A stretch of DNA of 64,000 nucleotides from Scylla paramamosain (GCF_035594125.1 NW_026973710.1:423501-487500), one strand, 5' to 3'; counted from the stretch's first letter, positions 24,886 to 39,238 are shown. Numbers and translations are program-made. Notes: generated from the letters alone by a model not told the origin.

Positions 24886-25575
24886 TGGTGAATCTGGCAA
24901 CGCGACGCTTCAACTTAGGGATTCGAGTCAGGGTGGATCCCGTTTGGTAAGATTTACTTTCCGTAGTCCAATAATGTATCATGTCCTTTGAATAGTGTGT
25001 AATCTTAACCCTGCAATGCGGTTGAATGTTCTTTGTATGAGGTATAATCTCATCCTTGCTTCATACACACTACAACAATACACTTTGGTTGTGGATCAGG
25101 CACGTGGCACTTCAACACACATACACAACACACATACTTATTGGAGTAAGCGTAAGTAGGCATTTGAAACCAAGCTGATATACATCTTTCACATTCGTGT
25201 AATGCTATCATATCTCCATTGAAAACACGTGTAATCCTATCCTTACTGCATACATAGTACATTTATACAGTTTGGTGGTGAATCTGGCAACGTAATGCTA
25301 AAGTTGAGGACTCGGGTCAGGATGGATTGCCGTTTGAAACCAAGCTAAAATTCGCCTTTCTTGAACCTGCAATGCTGATAAATGTTCTCTGTATAAGGTG
25401 TAATCTCATACTTACCTCGTGAACACTACAGGAGTACAATTTGGTGGTGAATCTGTCAATGTGACGTTTGAGGTATGGATTCAAGTCAGCGTAGATGTTT
25501 GAAACCGAGCTGAGATAAACCTTTCGTAGACCTTTCATGCTCTCATATACGTCCTTTGTATACCGTGTAATATTC
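24886..25575 (+). repeat. Four-unit diverged satellite, 169-204 bp period
   Basis: 'tggtgaatctggcaacg' starts units at 24886, 25276 and 25445, with a diverged match at 25090. Each unit continues with 'att(c)gagtcagg', 'gtttgaaaccaagct', 'cctttcatgc/ctgcaatgc' and 'ttgtat.aggtgtaatct'. A 149-codon minus frame (25317-25766) that overlaps two units is not preserved between them. Confidence 0.75.
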
Positions 25576-26391
25576 AGCAATTGAGTGGCATATCCCGGCA
25601 TACCAGATACCGGAAATAAAGAAAGGTATGAGAAAGACTCGAAGCAGTGAACCTCGAGAACGAACCGAGTCTCAGATTGGCCAGGCGGAGGTCCCACGCT
25701 GGCGTCACCACTCGAGGGACGAGGCGCCGCGCGGTCACGTGGATATCTGAATTGCGCGTTAATCACCTCAGTAATTAAACACCGGTGTCATTAGTTTGTG
25801 TAGTGGTCGTTAATTGTACTTTGCAGTAGTGCAGGCAAAGGAAGGACTCTCTAGCTTCCATGGAGCTGACTTTGCCGTGGGTACTGAGCGCTGGCAGCAG
25901 GGAGTGTGGTGCTGGAGGCCTGGTGTTCCCTGTCTGATTTACTCCGTGGCGACGCCGGACAGCAGTAGGAGCGAGGTACAGTTGTTGATTCATGTTTGTT
26001 GTCTTTGGTGTGCAGTCACCATGTTTTATTTGTTTATTTCATAACACGTGTTCACATGATAACTGAGGGTAAGTAGACTTTGTGACGTCACTGATACTAG
26101 TCCCCTCCCCCCACCCCCAACAGCCTGCCGCTCCCCACGGCAGCTTATATCCCCGCTACTGTGTTTTCCGTGATGCTGTACATATGAATATCGTGCAGTG
26201 GTGTCACGGATAGTTTGAAGCTGTTATTTGCAATTGTATTTAGTGGCAATGATTGTTGGTCGTTACCATTCTTCAATAGTTTAGTCGCGTGTATCATTGC
26301 ACTTGTAAGGGAGGAGGGCATGGGAGGAAAGGGTTGAGGGGACAGCGTGATGCAGTGACAGTCATGCTTGACTTCCTATATTCTTGTACTG

Positions 26392-26395
<4 letters not shown>
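25576..26395. other. Unique sequence with CRE palindrome
   Basis: TGACGTCA at 26083-26090. GC-rich 25660-25740. No gene recognised; frames of 72-76 codons carry no known motif. Confidence 0.45.
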
Positions 26396-26467
<72 letters not shown>

Positions 26468-26597
26468 GTCAGGCAAGAAGTAAGGGCATTGTATCAAGGG
26501 AAGGTGCAGAGGTCAAGAAAAGGTCAGGAGGTGAGGGAAGGGAGGAGGGAGGTCATTGGAGCAGGTCACCGAAGGTCATGTCTGTCTTGGTGAATGT

Positions 26598-26638
<41 letters not shown>

Positions 26639-26850
26639 CGTGAGTGGCTGCCATTGTGGTGTGAACGACGTGACAGTCATCATAATAGCCGTGGTGGTCG
26701 TTATCAGCATAATCACCATCACCATTACCACTGCTGTAACAACCACCACCACCATTGTAACCTTCAATTCCACCATCACCAACCCTACCACCATTACTGT
26801 AACCAACACACCCCCATCACAACCACCACCACCACCACTAACAAGGTAAC
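26396..26850. repeat. (GA)n tracts and imperfect (CAC/ACC)n
   Basis: (GA)n at 26396-26464 and 26601-26636; purine-rich GGTCA-containing sequence between; imperfect ACC/CAT/TAC triplets at 26705-26845 that give Thr/His/Val-rich frames. Confidence 0.9.
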
Positions 26851-27569
26851 CAAAACAATCACCACCACTGTAACCAGCCAACAACGATGGTTTCAGTTGT
26901 CAGATTTTTCGGGTAGAATGAATAGGGAACATTACTTGGGGAAATTCCAGAACAGGGATGATAAGCCAACTGATTTCTCTAAATGCTACTTATTGAGATG
27001 TTAATGCAGAATCTATAGGAAAATTAAGACCAGATAAATTCAAGGACAAGGATGAAAACTCTACTGGTCTACTGACAATTGTGTTCATGTGCTCTAGAAC
27101 GTGTGATGTATTCTACAGGGACTGTTGTTTTGTCGCATCGTTCTTATTCTCTTCAACACGCCATGAGCAGAATAAATAATAAATAGATATATAATGAGGA
27201 TAACGAATGACACCTCGGCTAGACAAGGACGCCACACTGCGCTGTATATTCTAATGATGTGCTCAGGTGTATAATTCTATTCGTGTCAGAGCTTCCTTAG
27301 CGATATCAGTGTTGGTTGTTGATATTCTTTATAGTATGTTGCTGGTGTTAGACGTTTGTCAGTGTTAGTGCCACGAACAAGACTCGCTAACGCAAGACGC
27401 CTCAGCAACAGGGTGGCAATGAACAATTCGTCCTCAGCAGCATGAAGTCGTATAAGATTTATCAGAGTAATACTTTCCTGGCTGGCTGCAGTGACCCGGG
27501 CGTTGTGACGGAGGCGGTAATGGACCATATTCTGACACCCTTCACCACACCTTCCGTAATTACAAAAAG
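26851..27569. other. Unique sequence, no gene recognised
   Basis: An 80-codon minus frame at 27286-27528 is not recognised. Confidence 0.45.
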
Positions 27570-27730
27570 TTTCAGAATGTAAAGGATTTTTAAGAGTGTT
27601 TTTATGCTTCTAGAGACAAAGTAACATTTTCTACATTTTTAACAGGAGAAACACTCTTGAATACTGTTAATCATCTGTGGCCTTTGAAAATAGTCATGGT
27701 GGGAAAGCAGAGAGTTTCTGAACATAGGCC
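27570..27730 (+). mobile_element. Dispersed repeat family C copy
   Basis: Shares 'tttttaagagtgtttttatg', '..aggagaaacactcttgaata' and 'tgtggcctttgaaaatagtc' with the copies at 36.3, 41.4 and 51.4 kb. Confidence 0.65.
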
Positions 27731-28832
27731 AGCATTTCCTCCATATCAGCCTCGCCTCCTCAGTCAGACTAGACCTTCCGTTATTGGGTGTACCCGTACT
27801 GGCGCGTGCCGCGCTTTCGCTTCACGCATTTCACGCTTCATTCGCTGCCTTCATCATGCTTGCAATAGACGCTGTACTCAGCATCTGCCCCGAGACTCTA
27901 CTACTTTACGATGCTTCGCTGTGTGTGGTTTTGCAGTGTTAGCATCCCCGGGTTTTGCTGATCTCGAGGCACGTGGCGGGTCTTGGAATTTAACGCCTGT
28001 TAGATAATGTGGAGTGATAAGTGAATGAGTGATGAGCGAATGAACAGACTCGGTACTAAGGTTGTTAATGGCGGGTATGTAGCTACATTTTCGCCTGCTG
28101 AAATCAAGATATAGAGATATTGTAATATCACGAGTCATAGCATATTTTTTCATAATTTCATAGCTATGAAATGGAGTTCTTACCTTTGGAATGCTCGTAT
28201 GCTTGAAAAGCCACATAGACTCGTATGCTTGAAAAGACACAAAGGTTACACTCGAACACACGTCCTGGGAACCGTCCCAAGATTTCCTTGTGTTATCAGC
28301 TCTGTAATGTGGCCGAGCCCAGCTGTGCGTCCCCTCCTCGTGCCGTTAACATTGGATTTGATCAGATCAGTCACGGAGGTAATCAGACCAGTTAGTATTG
28401 GTGCTGCTGTGTGGGGCATCAGTTCTGGAGCGCGGAGGTAAAGAAACAAAAGAACAAAGGCAGCGCAGTTCGGGTGGTCTGCACCGAGCCTCGCACTGTG
28501 TATTTTTCCTGGTGAATGTGTAAGGGAAGGGATTGTATTTGAAAGGTTCGTCTCCAGCAGACTGACCATTCAAAAGAAAATTTCGTCATCATGCTTATCA
28601 TTTTGAACGCTGAACCCTCAATTTTTTGTATCACAGGAAAGCGTACGCGTATGTAAAGTTAGACGCTCAGATCCCATCACCTTGTCAAAAGTTACGAATT
28701 AATGTTGTATAATCCTTGAACTATTTCATCATTAGCTATTGATTACTATGAAATACTCCAGAGATTATGAATGGAAGTAAGTGTGACCGTTCCCAGGTAT
28801 ATATGCCTTATCTGAAATTACAAGAGTATACA
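27731..28832. other. Unique sequence, no gene recognised
   Basis: A 116-codon plus frame (27657-28007) begins inside the family C repeat and has no known domain. A 27-bp duplication 'tcgtatgcttgaaaag.cac' lies at about 28196-28248. Confidence 0.45.
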
Positions 28833-29142
28833 CACACACACGCACACACGCACACACACACCTCTTTCCATCATGTAAACATTCCCTCTTATCTTCGTAC
28901 CCTACACACCTCATCATCTTTCCTCGTCTCCCCTCTCCCTCCCCTCCCTCTCCCTATCTCTCCCAGCCTCAACATCACCCCCATCACCCCATCCCTGCTT
29001 CTGTATCACCGCGCACCATCTCTCCCTCTCTCCCTCAGACCGCTTCCCTGTTCTTCCTCCACTTTTCCTCCCCTCTCTTTCCTTTCTGCTTGAGATGCTT
29101 TTCTTTTTCCCCGCATTCCCCTTCGCAATATTTCCCCGCCTC
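28833..29142. repeat. Degenerate (AC)n and pyrimidine-rich sequence
   Basis: AC/GC tract at 28833-28863, then CCCTCTCC-type pyrimidine run. Confidence 0.85.
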
Positions 29143-29239
29143 TTCCTCAGGCGCCCTTCCCGAACCACTTTTCCTCCTCACCCTTTCCTTCTATCGCCTC
29201 CCTTATTCATCTCTCCTTCTCTCTCCTCTTTATTCTCTC

Positions 29240-29325
<86 letters not shown>

Positions 29326-29397
29326 AGGCACCCTTCCCACCCACGTTTTTCTCTCCATCCCTTCCTTCCATCTTCTATATTTATTCTTCCTCTCTAC

Positions 29398-29478
<81 letters not shown>
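29143..29478 (+). repeat. Pyrimidine-rich duplication, each unit ending in long (CT)n
   Basis: 'tcctcaggc.cccttcc' occurs at about 29143 and 29320; each is followed by 80-100 bp of pyrimidine-rich DNA and a (CT)n (29248-29322 and 29403-29478). The pair looks like one duplication that included the microsatellite. Confidence 0.7.
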
Positions 29479-29480
<2 letters not shown>

Positions 29481-29799
29481 CGCTGCGCCACGTCGATCCT
29501 CTGAACTGAAAAACTGCTCTTTCTCTCCAGCTTTATTTTTTTCACTTTTTTCTCCCTCCCCCACGCAAGTTATTTCTCTCGTAGGTTTATTAGAGTAATT
29601 TCCTCCTCTTCCCGGTGATTTGGCGAGATGCTTGATGGAATACACTACCACAGTATTGCAAAACATGAAGATTCTGTCCGTCTATTTCTGTATGTCTGAG
29701 TTTGTCTCTCTCTAATTCCGAAAATCTGTCGTGTTTATCTGCTTTTTTTTGTCTCGTCTGTCTCTCTCTCTCAAAAATATGCATCATGTCTTTCTATGG

Positions 29800-29802
<3 letters not shown>
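29479..29802. other. Unique sequence, no gene
   Basis: Nothing recognised apart from a short TCTGTC-rich stretch near 29680-29770. Confidence 0.5.
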
Positions 29803-31180
<1,378 letters not shown>

Positions 31181-31340
31181 TCTTGAGCAAGTTACATATT
31201 AATATTAGCATAGATTATTAATATTAATTATAGCATAGATATTAATTATTATTAATCCCATATTATTATTAATATATTAATTAATCCCATATTAATTAAT
31301 TATTATTAATCCCATATTAATTATAGCATAGATTGATAAT
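31181..31340. repeat. AT-rich short tandem repeats built on ATTAATTAT/ATAGCATAGAT
   Basis: 'ttaatcccatattaatta' and 'tatagcatagat' each recur two or three times within 150 bp. Confidence 0.75.
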
Positions 31341-32289
31341 AGCAATAAAATATAGAAGCAGTGAAGTAACAATAAAATACAGGAGTGAAGTCCCAGTATT
31401 GGAGGAGTAAATGTATTGTTGGCGGAGACAGTACTCATGTGTTCTGTGGTTGAAATATCCTTCAGAGGAGGACAAATGGCGGGACAGGCAGTGCGGAAGC
31501 TGGCCATTACTCTTCCCAGGATGGCCTCGGTCACCGGCCGTCCCATGACCGCGCCGCGTGTCGTCCTAACGCTGAGCAGCACTTGGGTCACCACATCTCC
31601 CAGAGGCAACACTCTTTTCTTTCAATAAACTCATCGGTCAGTGTGTAGACTTCATCGATCAACAATTAATGTACAGTCGTATCATGGGGACTAAAAATAA
31701 CACTAGTTTGTGAGGTAGTGGGTTCATGTCATTGGTTCATGTTAATGGTGTTTGTGTTTAATTACCCAGAATCATTCAGGTCTGTTTTATTCCATTTAAG
31801 AGCGTCCAACTTCAGCTCCCTCCATTTCTCGAATGGCGCACGACAGACCTTGTATTGTTCAAGATCTCGAAAACTTGAATATCGAGTCCTTCTACTGGAC
31901 ACAAGCATTCAGACAACTATTCCCTCTTCATTATTATTCAACCATCTCGCCTTCAACCGTTTTTTTTTATTCTCCGTCTTTCAGTTGATGACTATACTCG
32001 TACAGGGGCTTTGCCGAGCATGTATAGGATACAGCTTCCCATTTATGTAAAAAAAAAAAAAACTTTGAATCTTTACCAAGCACGGTGAATTCAAAAGCCT
32101 TTCGATTAAAGATTTTTCTCCCTTAATTGTTTTGCATCTCACCCACTGCCATGCAGGAGTAAACCAGTATCTGGACTCTTTCCTCCCTTTAACTGGAGAA
32201 CTTCTGGACATTCTTCCCTATTCAAAAATGCCGCATTTAAAATTTCACCCTCATATATCACGATTTATCCAGCATTAAAAGAAAACGAT
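31341..32289. other. Unique sequence, no gene recognised
   Basis: 31410-31620 is GC-richer and open in frames on both strands (70 codons plus, 106 codons minus) with AATAAA at 31624-31629; no domain is recognisable, so a gene call is not made. The rest is AT-rich. Confidence 0.4.
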
Positions 32290-32600
32290 AAATTTTTTTA
32301 TTTTTTTTTATTTGTAAAAGGGGTCAGGCCAGGGGCAACACAATGCGACAAAAAAGTGTCACTGATGGTCCCCGTCACTAAAGAAAACCGTTCAAAAACA
32401 AAGTCCAAAATTACATTGTGAAAAGTCTTGGAACTTTTCTTTTGTAAAGGTCTGAAATCATAGGCAGGTGGAAATACAGTCGTTGGCAGGGAGTGTCAGA
32501 CTTTTCCGGCAGAAAGATTAAAAAAAAACTGCGAATACTAGGTTAACTCTTGCATCTGTACAGAAACCAGTTAGCAAAAGTGGATTAAAAAAAAATTAAC
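32290..32600 (-). mobile_element. Dispersed repeat family A copy
   Basis: T-rich tail, 'aaaggggtcaggccaggggcaac', 'gtgtcactga', '..gtctgaaatcataggcagg', 'ttggcagggagtg' and 'ggttaactcttgcat' follow the family order. Confidence 0.7.
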
Positions 32601-32668
32601 CCTCTCACTGCGATACGCAACAATTCACGTCACTAGAAGCACTGTACAGAATTTTTACCATCACCTGC

Positions 32669-32670
<2 letters not shown>

Positions 32671-32744
<74 letters not shown>
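32671..32744. repeat. (GA)n microsatellite, 74 bp
   Basis: Pure GA tract. Confidence 0.98.
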
Positions 32745-32747
<3 letters not shown>

Positions 32748-33409
32748 AAAAACCAGACCTCCTAATACCTAGTCAGTATATGTCTGGAGGTGACTGTTGA
32801 AACAAAATAAACTTATCACACTGCTTTGTGATAAGATGCACCAAATATCACCTAAATGGTTAAAAAAAAAATGCCGACCTAGATAAATAACATAACCATA
32901 TTCATTAGACAGTTTTAAGGTCAGTACAATCTGTCACAGGGTTGTAGGGTGCGTTGAATGCGATTTTGGACACGCTAAATAACCATGAAAGGTAAAAAAA
33001 AAAATATTCACATGCTCCCTTCATTTAATAGTATTGAAATCAGTACATTGTCACTGGATACTGGCGTCTGGTAGATTCCGTCGAGAAATGAAGTTCTTGT
33101 GTTGTCTTTCCCGCTCTTCCTGCAATTGCCTCGTGTGTGGTGTCGCCTACGTGTGTAGCAGCAGAGTACCCTGCGCGCTGCTGCTGCTACTGCTGCTGCT
33201 GCTGGCACTGAGCCTCCCTGGAGAAAAAGGAGGATTTGAGGTTGTACTTATCTGATTTCCCACTCGTCCTTCCCTCCGTCTCCTTCAGTCTACGTGACCA
33301 AAGTTAGAGTTTCACTATTTCTTTCTTTCTCTTCGTAGAATTTTTGCCCTCGAGGATTCCTTTTTCCGTCCAGGTCTTCCGCTCTTTGAACCCTTAATGT
33401 CGTTATTTT

Positions 33410-33413
<4 letters not shown>
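32745..33413. other. Unique sequence with small (CTG)n
   Basis: (CTG)n at 33178-33206 makes a leucine run in a 73-codon plus frame (33034-33255) that superficially resembles a signal peptide; no gene is called. Confidence 0.4.

Positions 33414-33469
<56 letters not shown>
33414..33469. repeat. (CT)n microsatellite, 56 bp
   Basis: Pure CT tract. Confidence 0.98.
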
Positions 33470-33473
<4 letters not shown>

Positions 33474-34046
33474 CAACTGAAAATTTTAACAGTAAGTACC
33501 TTCGAAATCCTTGATTACGTATTTTTTCTTGTTACGTAATTGAACATTATGTACGACATGACACAATGGGAATTAAGCTGAAAAATAAAGTTAATTAGTG
33601 AGATGTTTTGTTTCCCTGTCTTTAGTGAGTACAAGGCTTGGGAAAGATGAAGGAATAGGGAACAAAATATTTTCCGGGACTTACCGAGGAAGGGCGACGA
33701 GGAGCTTGAAATCTTGGTTTACTAAGTGCTTAAGGTACAGGATTAGCCATTTAAGCCATGAAGGTGAAGGTAGCGGTCAGTGGCTAAAGAAATTTATGTG
33801 GATTCGAGTGGATATTAAACGGTAACACGCTTAGGTTCTTACGTAGGTCGTTTGGAGGAAAACTATCCACATTATAATAGAAAAGAAACGTGTTGGTAGC
33901 CTGTAGTGGTCACTAACTAACAAGACGGATCCAAGTAAACATGTTGCAGCAACAGACTTTTAGTTTCTTTATTACATTCTTTATTAAAGTACGGTACTTG
34001 ATACTTAGTATAGTACTGGAGGAAAATTAGCCACATTATGATAGAG
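33470..34046. other. Unique sequence, no gene
   Basis: 'ggaggaaaa.ta.ccacatta' occurs at about 33855 and 34018, the upstream part of the repeat that follows. Confidence 0.45.
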
Positions 34047-34146
34047 GAAGAAAGGTGTAGAAAGCTTGTACAAGGTGATTTCAAGTGAATGTAAGTGAAG
34101 AAAGGTGTAGGAAGCTTGTACAAGGTGATTTCAAGTGAATGTAAGT
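34047..34146 (+). repeat. 50-bp tandem duplication
   Basis: 34047-34096 and 34097-34146 differ by a single visible A/G. Confidence 0.93.
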
Positions 34147-34165
34147 GAATCAAACAGCAACAAAC

Positions 34166-34168
<3 letters not shown>

Positions 34169-34204
<36 letters not shown>
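34169..34204. repeat. (GT)n microsatellite, 36 bp
   Basis: Pure GT tract. Confidence 0.97.
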
Positions 34205-34205
<1 letters not shown>

Positions 34206-34812
34206 CACGCGGGTCGGTGTATAATATAAAACGATTTTCTTCACCAGCCGAAAAAAATCCTATCCCACAAACGAAATGTCGTCTAAAACCTCCAATATCT
34301 CACCCTGACTTCACTCAACGTGGCGGTGAGTAGCAGCGTCCGCCGCCTGTCACGGGACTGCCTACCTCCACTAATGACCGACTTGGTGACGTCTGACGCC
34401 TCCAAGTCCCTGATTTCTGTTACAGTGAGATCAAAATGATTACTTGATATTTAGTTCTCTCTTATTTCGCCCTAAAAGGATAATTTTTTTACCTTAATTT
34501 GTGGTTTACTCTTTATTTACGAGATGCTTCAGAGATATACCATTTTACAAAAGCTAAGTGATTGCTTCCATGACTGACTATTTTTTAACGTCAGACCCAG
34601 CCTGAATCATGTGAATTATTTAATCAGCGTTGATTGCTTCCTCTCTCCAATTACTTTCATATATTTTTTTCAAGGTATGGTTTATATCATGTATGAATTG
34701 ACTTCCACGTTTTTAAGCTCCTAATAATTTTTTTTTGTGTATTTACTTTGTTCTTATTGTTCTTATTGTGTTTTAAGTCAATTCTGGATTTCTTTCTAGG
34801 AATACCACCACC
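34205..34812. other. Unique sequence, no gene recognised
   Basis: No frame beyond 62 codons and no repeat end seen. Confidence 0.5.
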
Positions 34813-35068
34813 ACCTCCTCCTCCTCCTCCTCCTCCTCCTCCTCCTCCTCCTCCTCCTCCTCCTCCTCCTCCTCCTACCTTGACATTGCCACCTCACCCC
34901 CTCGCGTGCTTTCCTCAGCCTCCGATCATCACATCATGACCTGCCGTGCCTGTCTTCCTGAACTCCTCCTCCTCCTCCTCCTACCTTGACATTGCCACCT
35001 CACCCCCTCGCGTGCTTTCCTCAGCCTCCGCTCATCACATCATGACCTGCCGTGCCTGTCTTCCTGAA
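34813..35068 (+). repeat. (CCT)n and a near-perfect 106-bp tandem duplication
   Basis: (CCT)n at 34813-34875. The segment starting taccttgacattgccacc is present at 34876 and 34982; copies run to 34962 and 35068 and differ at one position (gatcatc versus gctcatc). The short CCT run between them belongs to the duplicated unit. Confidence 0.93.
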
Positions 35069-35774
35069 TAGCAGCCGCGATGTCTTCATCTTCAACTTGC
35101 GCCTCATTTCCTGCAAACTCATACGTCTTCTTGAGCGGCGGGTTTGCAAGCGAGATAAAAAGAAAAGGAAAAAAGGACAAAAGGAAAAATAAAGAAAAAG
35201 AAAAAAACGAAGAGAGAAAACGGACAGTAGGAAGCGAACTGAAATGCTGAAACGATATCGAATGAAAATAAATAAATAAATACTACTTTTCAAAGACGGA
35301 TATTCAAGTGCAAGATGAGCCTTGAAATTTTCATATTACTAAACAAATACTTAAAGAATAAAAAAAACTTTTGATCAATAAGGGCTTCAATTGTAAACAC
35401 CCATTGAAATCTTGCAAGGCCACAAAAAAAAAAAAGGCTAAACACAATGAATCGGATTAAAATTGACGAGTCATTGAAAAAGACAGATAAAGAATCACAA
35501 AAAAATAAATAAATAGTAATAATAAATAAATAAATAAATAAATAAGAAATATTGATCAGATATTCAACTGTAAGAAGCGGAGTGAATATTTTGTGAGGCG
35601 GGGTAGGCGGCCGGGAGCTCCATCCAGTGCGGGGCCAGAACCTTACAAGAGAGGCCCGGGAAAATGTTGGTCCCGCAGTGAAGTGGCTGGCCTTGGAGTG
35701 TCCCTGCGAGAGGCCGAGATAAAAGCTTCCCTTCCACGCTGACTTGCGCTGCTGCTAAACTTTTCTCGGCAGCG
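35069..35774. other. A-rich then GC-rich unique sequence
   Basis: 35155-35550 is A-rich with (AAAT)n at about 35515-35546; 35590-35760 is GC-richer. No gene recognised. Confidence 0.45.
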
Positions 35775-36165
35775 TTTTCCAGTAATGCTGCGACACTCTG
35801 GCTGAAGGCTTAGGTACGAGTATAATACGATGCGATGCTAGTATGATGCGAGTATTTACGAAGCTTTTTTATTTGTTTCCATCCCGAATTTTCCTATTAA
35901 TTATGTGACATTGGTGCTTGATGACATACAGTATAATAGGATACAATGCTTAGTATGATATTAGGAAGCGTTATTTATTTTTTTTTTCATATTGCGTTGT
36001 TTCATGTCAAGAATAATACATGGATTTTCCTATTAATTCTGGGACACTGCGGCTTGATGGTTTACCGTATAATACGATAGAATGTTTAGTATAATATTTC
36101 GGAGGCTTTGTGTATTTGTTTTACTGCATTGTTTCATGTAAGAAATACCTAAGACAATAATTAAT
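35775..36165 (+). repeat. Three-unit diverged tandem repeat, 114-136 bp
   Basis: Units start at 35775, 35889 and 36025 with 'ttttcc.attaat..tg.gacact..ggctt' followed by 'gtataata.gat..aatg.ttagtat' and a T-rich end. Confidence 0.75.
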
Positions 36166-36299
36166 ATCACGTATATTTTCCAGCAGACTTGTAGAATGTT
36201 TAACGTTGTAACTGACCAAAAATATAAAGTACAGAAATAACATACAAGGAAAATGTGTTTAGTTATTGTATTTGTACCTATATTCTAGAAATAGTTATT

Positions 36300-36400
36300 C
36301 TCGTGTGAAAATATCCTTGAGAACCAGACTAATGAACTGTGTGGCCTTTAAAAACTTGAGACAACAAAGCGTTCCAAAATAAGGGATGTAGGCAGATCAA
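36300..36400 (+). mobile_element. Dispersed repeat family C, 3' part
   Basis: 'gtgaaaatatccttgagaacc' and 'tgtgtggcctttaaaaacttgag' match the downstream half of the family. Confidence 0.5.
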
Positions 36401-36507
36401 TGATTTAAGGGTGAAAACTTTCACATGCCATGCAACACATGTTCACGGGAGACGGTAACAGCTGGGGGCGAATCTCCGCCTGCCAAGTAGTGGGTAAGGT
36501 TATTACT

Positions 36508-37104
<597 letters not shown>

Positions 37105-37230
37105 TCTCTTATAAGAACACAAGAAGATAATGGAACTTGCAACAGGTCATTAGTCTTACACGTGGTAGTCCCTGTTCGAAACATACTTACTTACTTACAC
37201 TTATCATCCTTATACATAAATTTGTTTATC
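37105..37230 (-). mobile_element. LINE family B 3' end
   Basis: Complement encodes ..EINKFMYKDDKCK and a TAA, aligning with GRLDGFMDGDNRWK-stop of the 61-kb copy, followed by the shared 3' UTR ('acagggacta ccacgtgtaagac', 'cttgtgttctta'). Confidence 0.6.
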
Positions 37231-37539
37231 TCTTTTCGATCTCATATTTGGTGGTGAAATAAAAGGGATTTGATTCTTGCAATGTAAAGAAAGGTTTTGA
37301 TACGTATAATGTATAATAAATATAAAGAGGTTTAACATTTGAGAACTACGTAAAAAGGTTAGGAATTATGTTGAGAAAAACAAATTGGTTTCCATGCGTG
37401 GTATCATAAAAAAGTACCTTACCTCATATTTGATGAAATAAAAATCACTTGATCAAAAGACTGACCCACATTCAACATTGGAATTAAGAGGAATGGAGGA
37501 CGAAAAATGTGTTAGAAGGCTTATGCTGAAGGCTTACAC

Positions 37540-37542
<3 letters not shown>
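37231..37542. other. AT-rich unique sequence, no gene
   Basis: Nothing recognised. Confidence 0.5.
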
Positions 37543-37606
<64 letters not shown>

Positions 37607-37945
37607 TGCAAGTTGTAAGAGGATTGTTTCAAGACTCAGGCAACTTTTTTCATCTTTTTATGTAAAGAAGGATTATATACTGATGATGTTGCTGTTGGGA
37701 ACTCTGGATGAGAAGAAGAGTGGGAGAGGATACTGGCATTACTGATAGAGAGAATAGGGTTAGCTAAATCGAAGAATGGTTATCTGTGCATCAGATTTAA
37801 GTTAATTTTTTTTATAGTATTTAATGTTTGTGTGTCTTTGGAAGGAATATATTTATTGAAGTATATTTCTTTGAAGTAGGTAAGGAAGATTAGAACAAAG
37901 TGGTTGCTGTTTGAAATCAGAAGACCTACATGTGGCAATTTATAT

Positions 37946-37987
<42 letters not shown>

Positions 37988-38033
37988 GGGAAGAAGGAAA
38001 GCAGTATATAAAGCTCGAAAAGGATGAGAATCG

Positions 38034-38120
<87 letters not shown>
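37543..38120. repeat. (GA)n and two (AC)n microsatellites
   Basis: (GA)n at 37543-37601, (AC)n at 37951-37980 and 38036-38120. Unique AT-rich DNA lies between the first and second. Confidence 0.95.
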
Positions 38121-38124
<4 letters not shown>

Positions 38125-39183
38125 AGCAGAGGGTTAAAGGATGGACTGGCAGTAAAAGCTTCCGTAGGGATTAAACTAAAAGCCGAATATCGGAGCGAGG
38201 AGGCGAAACCGAGGCAGACTGAGGAACAGAGCGAGGCAGACTGAGCGTCGGGGGTGCATGTCGGTCGTCTTGGGACCACTCCAGCCCTCAGTCCAGGTCA
38301 GAGCTGCGATGGCACGGGAACTGGAAAGGCAATAGTGGCTCTGTCTTTACCTTTAATATGATGTCCATTGAAGAAAAAATGTGGCAGTACTTCATGAAAA
38401 AGGGTAATATCGTGAATGGGTTACGTATGGATTGTATTATGTGGATACAATTATGTAAGTTGATACGAAAGGCGATACGTGAACAGGATATCATAAATTT
38501 GTATACATTCATATCCTGGTGTGAGAGGACCGCGTGCTGGCATGTAATGGTAGAGTATGGGTGCTTGACGAGGCTTCATGAGACTCACTCTGTCATTATT
38601 TGTCTCCCTTCAACAGGCACGTACCAGTCTCACTTTAAACACTTTATTATATTTATCATTATGAGAGAGAACTATTGTGTGTGGATAGGTAGACAAACAG
38701 CCCATTGTTAGACTTAAGCTTTCTGGGCCTCTCAATGGCTTCTACATCTCTTTCTTACTGGGTGAGCAAACAATCTCAACTCTCATTTGAAAGGTCGACC
38801 AATGGTGTTACTGGCAAATTCTCTCCGCCAACAGGGAATCAGAATCATAGTTCATGTAAACTCTTAATACTCGTAGGTGTAAAAGTCGAAACTGTTGCGT
38901 AAACTGAAAATGCAAAAGTGTGTGTGCTTTGGAATTAAGTCCAAGGAAAGGGAGGGTAGTGAATTGAATGCAATACATACAAGGATACACTGAAGCTTCA
39001 TGGCAATACTGAGGATGGTGAGCGCCATGCAATGTTAGGAACACTGGTATTGTGTTGCTGGATAGAAGTGTGTAGTGAGTATGACGGGAAAAGAGGAATG
39101 CAATGCAGAAAAGGGAAGCAATCCAGAAAAGGAAAAAGAAGCAGAAAAATAATATGCATATTGATGACTATGACTCTATGGGC

Positions 39184-39185
<2 letters not shown>
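38121..39185. other. Unique sequence, no gene called
   Basis: A 117-codon plus frame at 38358-38711 has ordinary composition rather than microsatellite bias, but no domain, no splice context and no homologous feature could be recognised. Confidence 0.35.

Positions 39186-39237
<52 letters not shown>
39186..39237. repeat. (GA)n microsatellite, 52 bp
   Basis: Pure GA tract. Confidence 0.98.

Positions 39238-39238
<1 letters not shown>

Noticed and set aside
24901..24921. 'gggattcgagtc' considered as a tRNA T-arm or B box
   Set aside because: It does not match GGTTCGANTCC, recurs diverged in satellite units, and no cloverleaf surrounds it.
31292..31629. Overlapping frames on both strands plus AATAAA at 31624
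   Set aside because: Neither product is recognisable and the poly(A) signal alone does not make a gene.
33034..33255. Possible secreted peptide with a leucine run
   Set aside because: The hydrophobic core is a (CTG)n microsatellite; no cleavage site or mature-peptide pattern follows.
38358..38711. 117-codon plus frame of normal composition
   Set aside because: No recognisable domain, exon context or repeat-independent support; length is compatible with chance in 64 kb.
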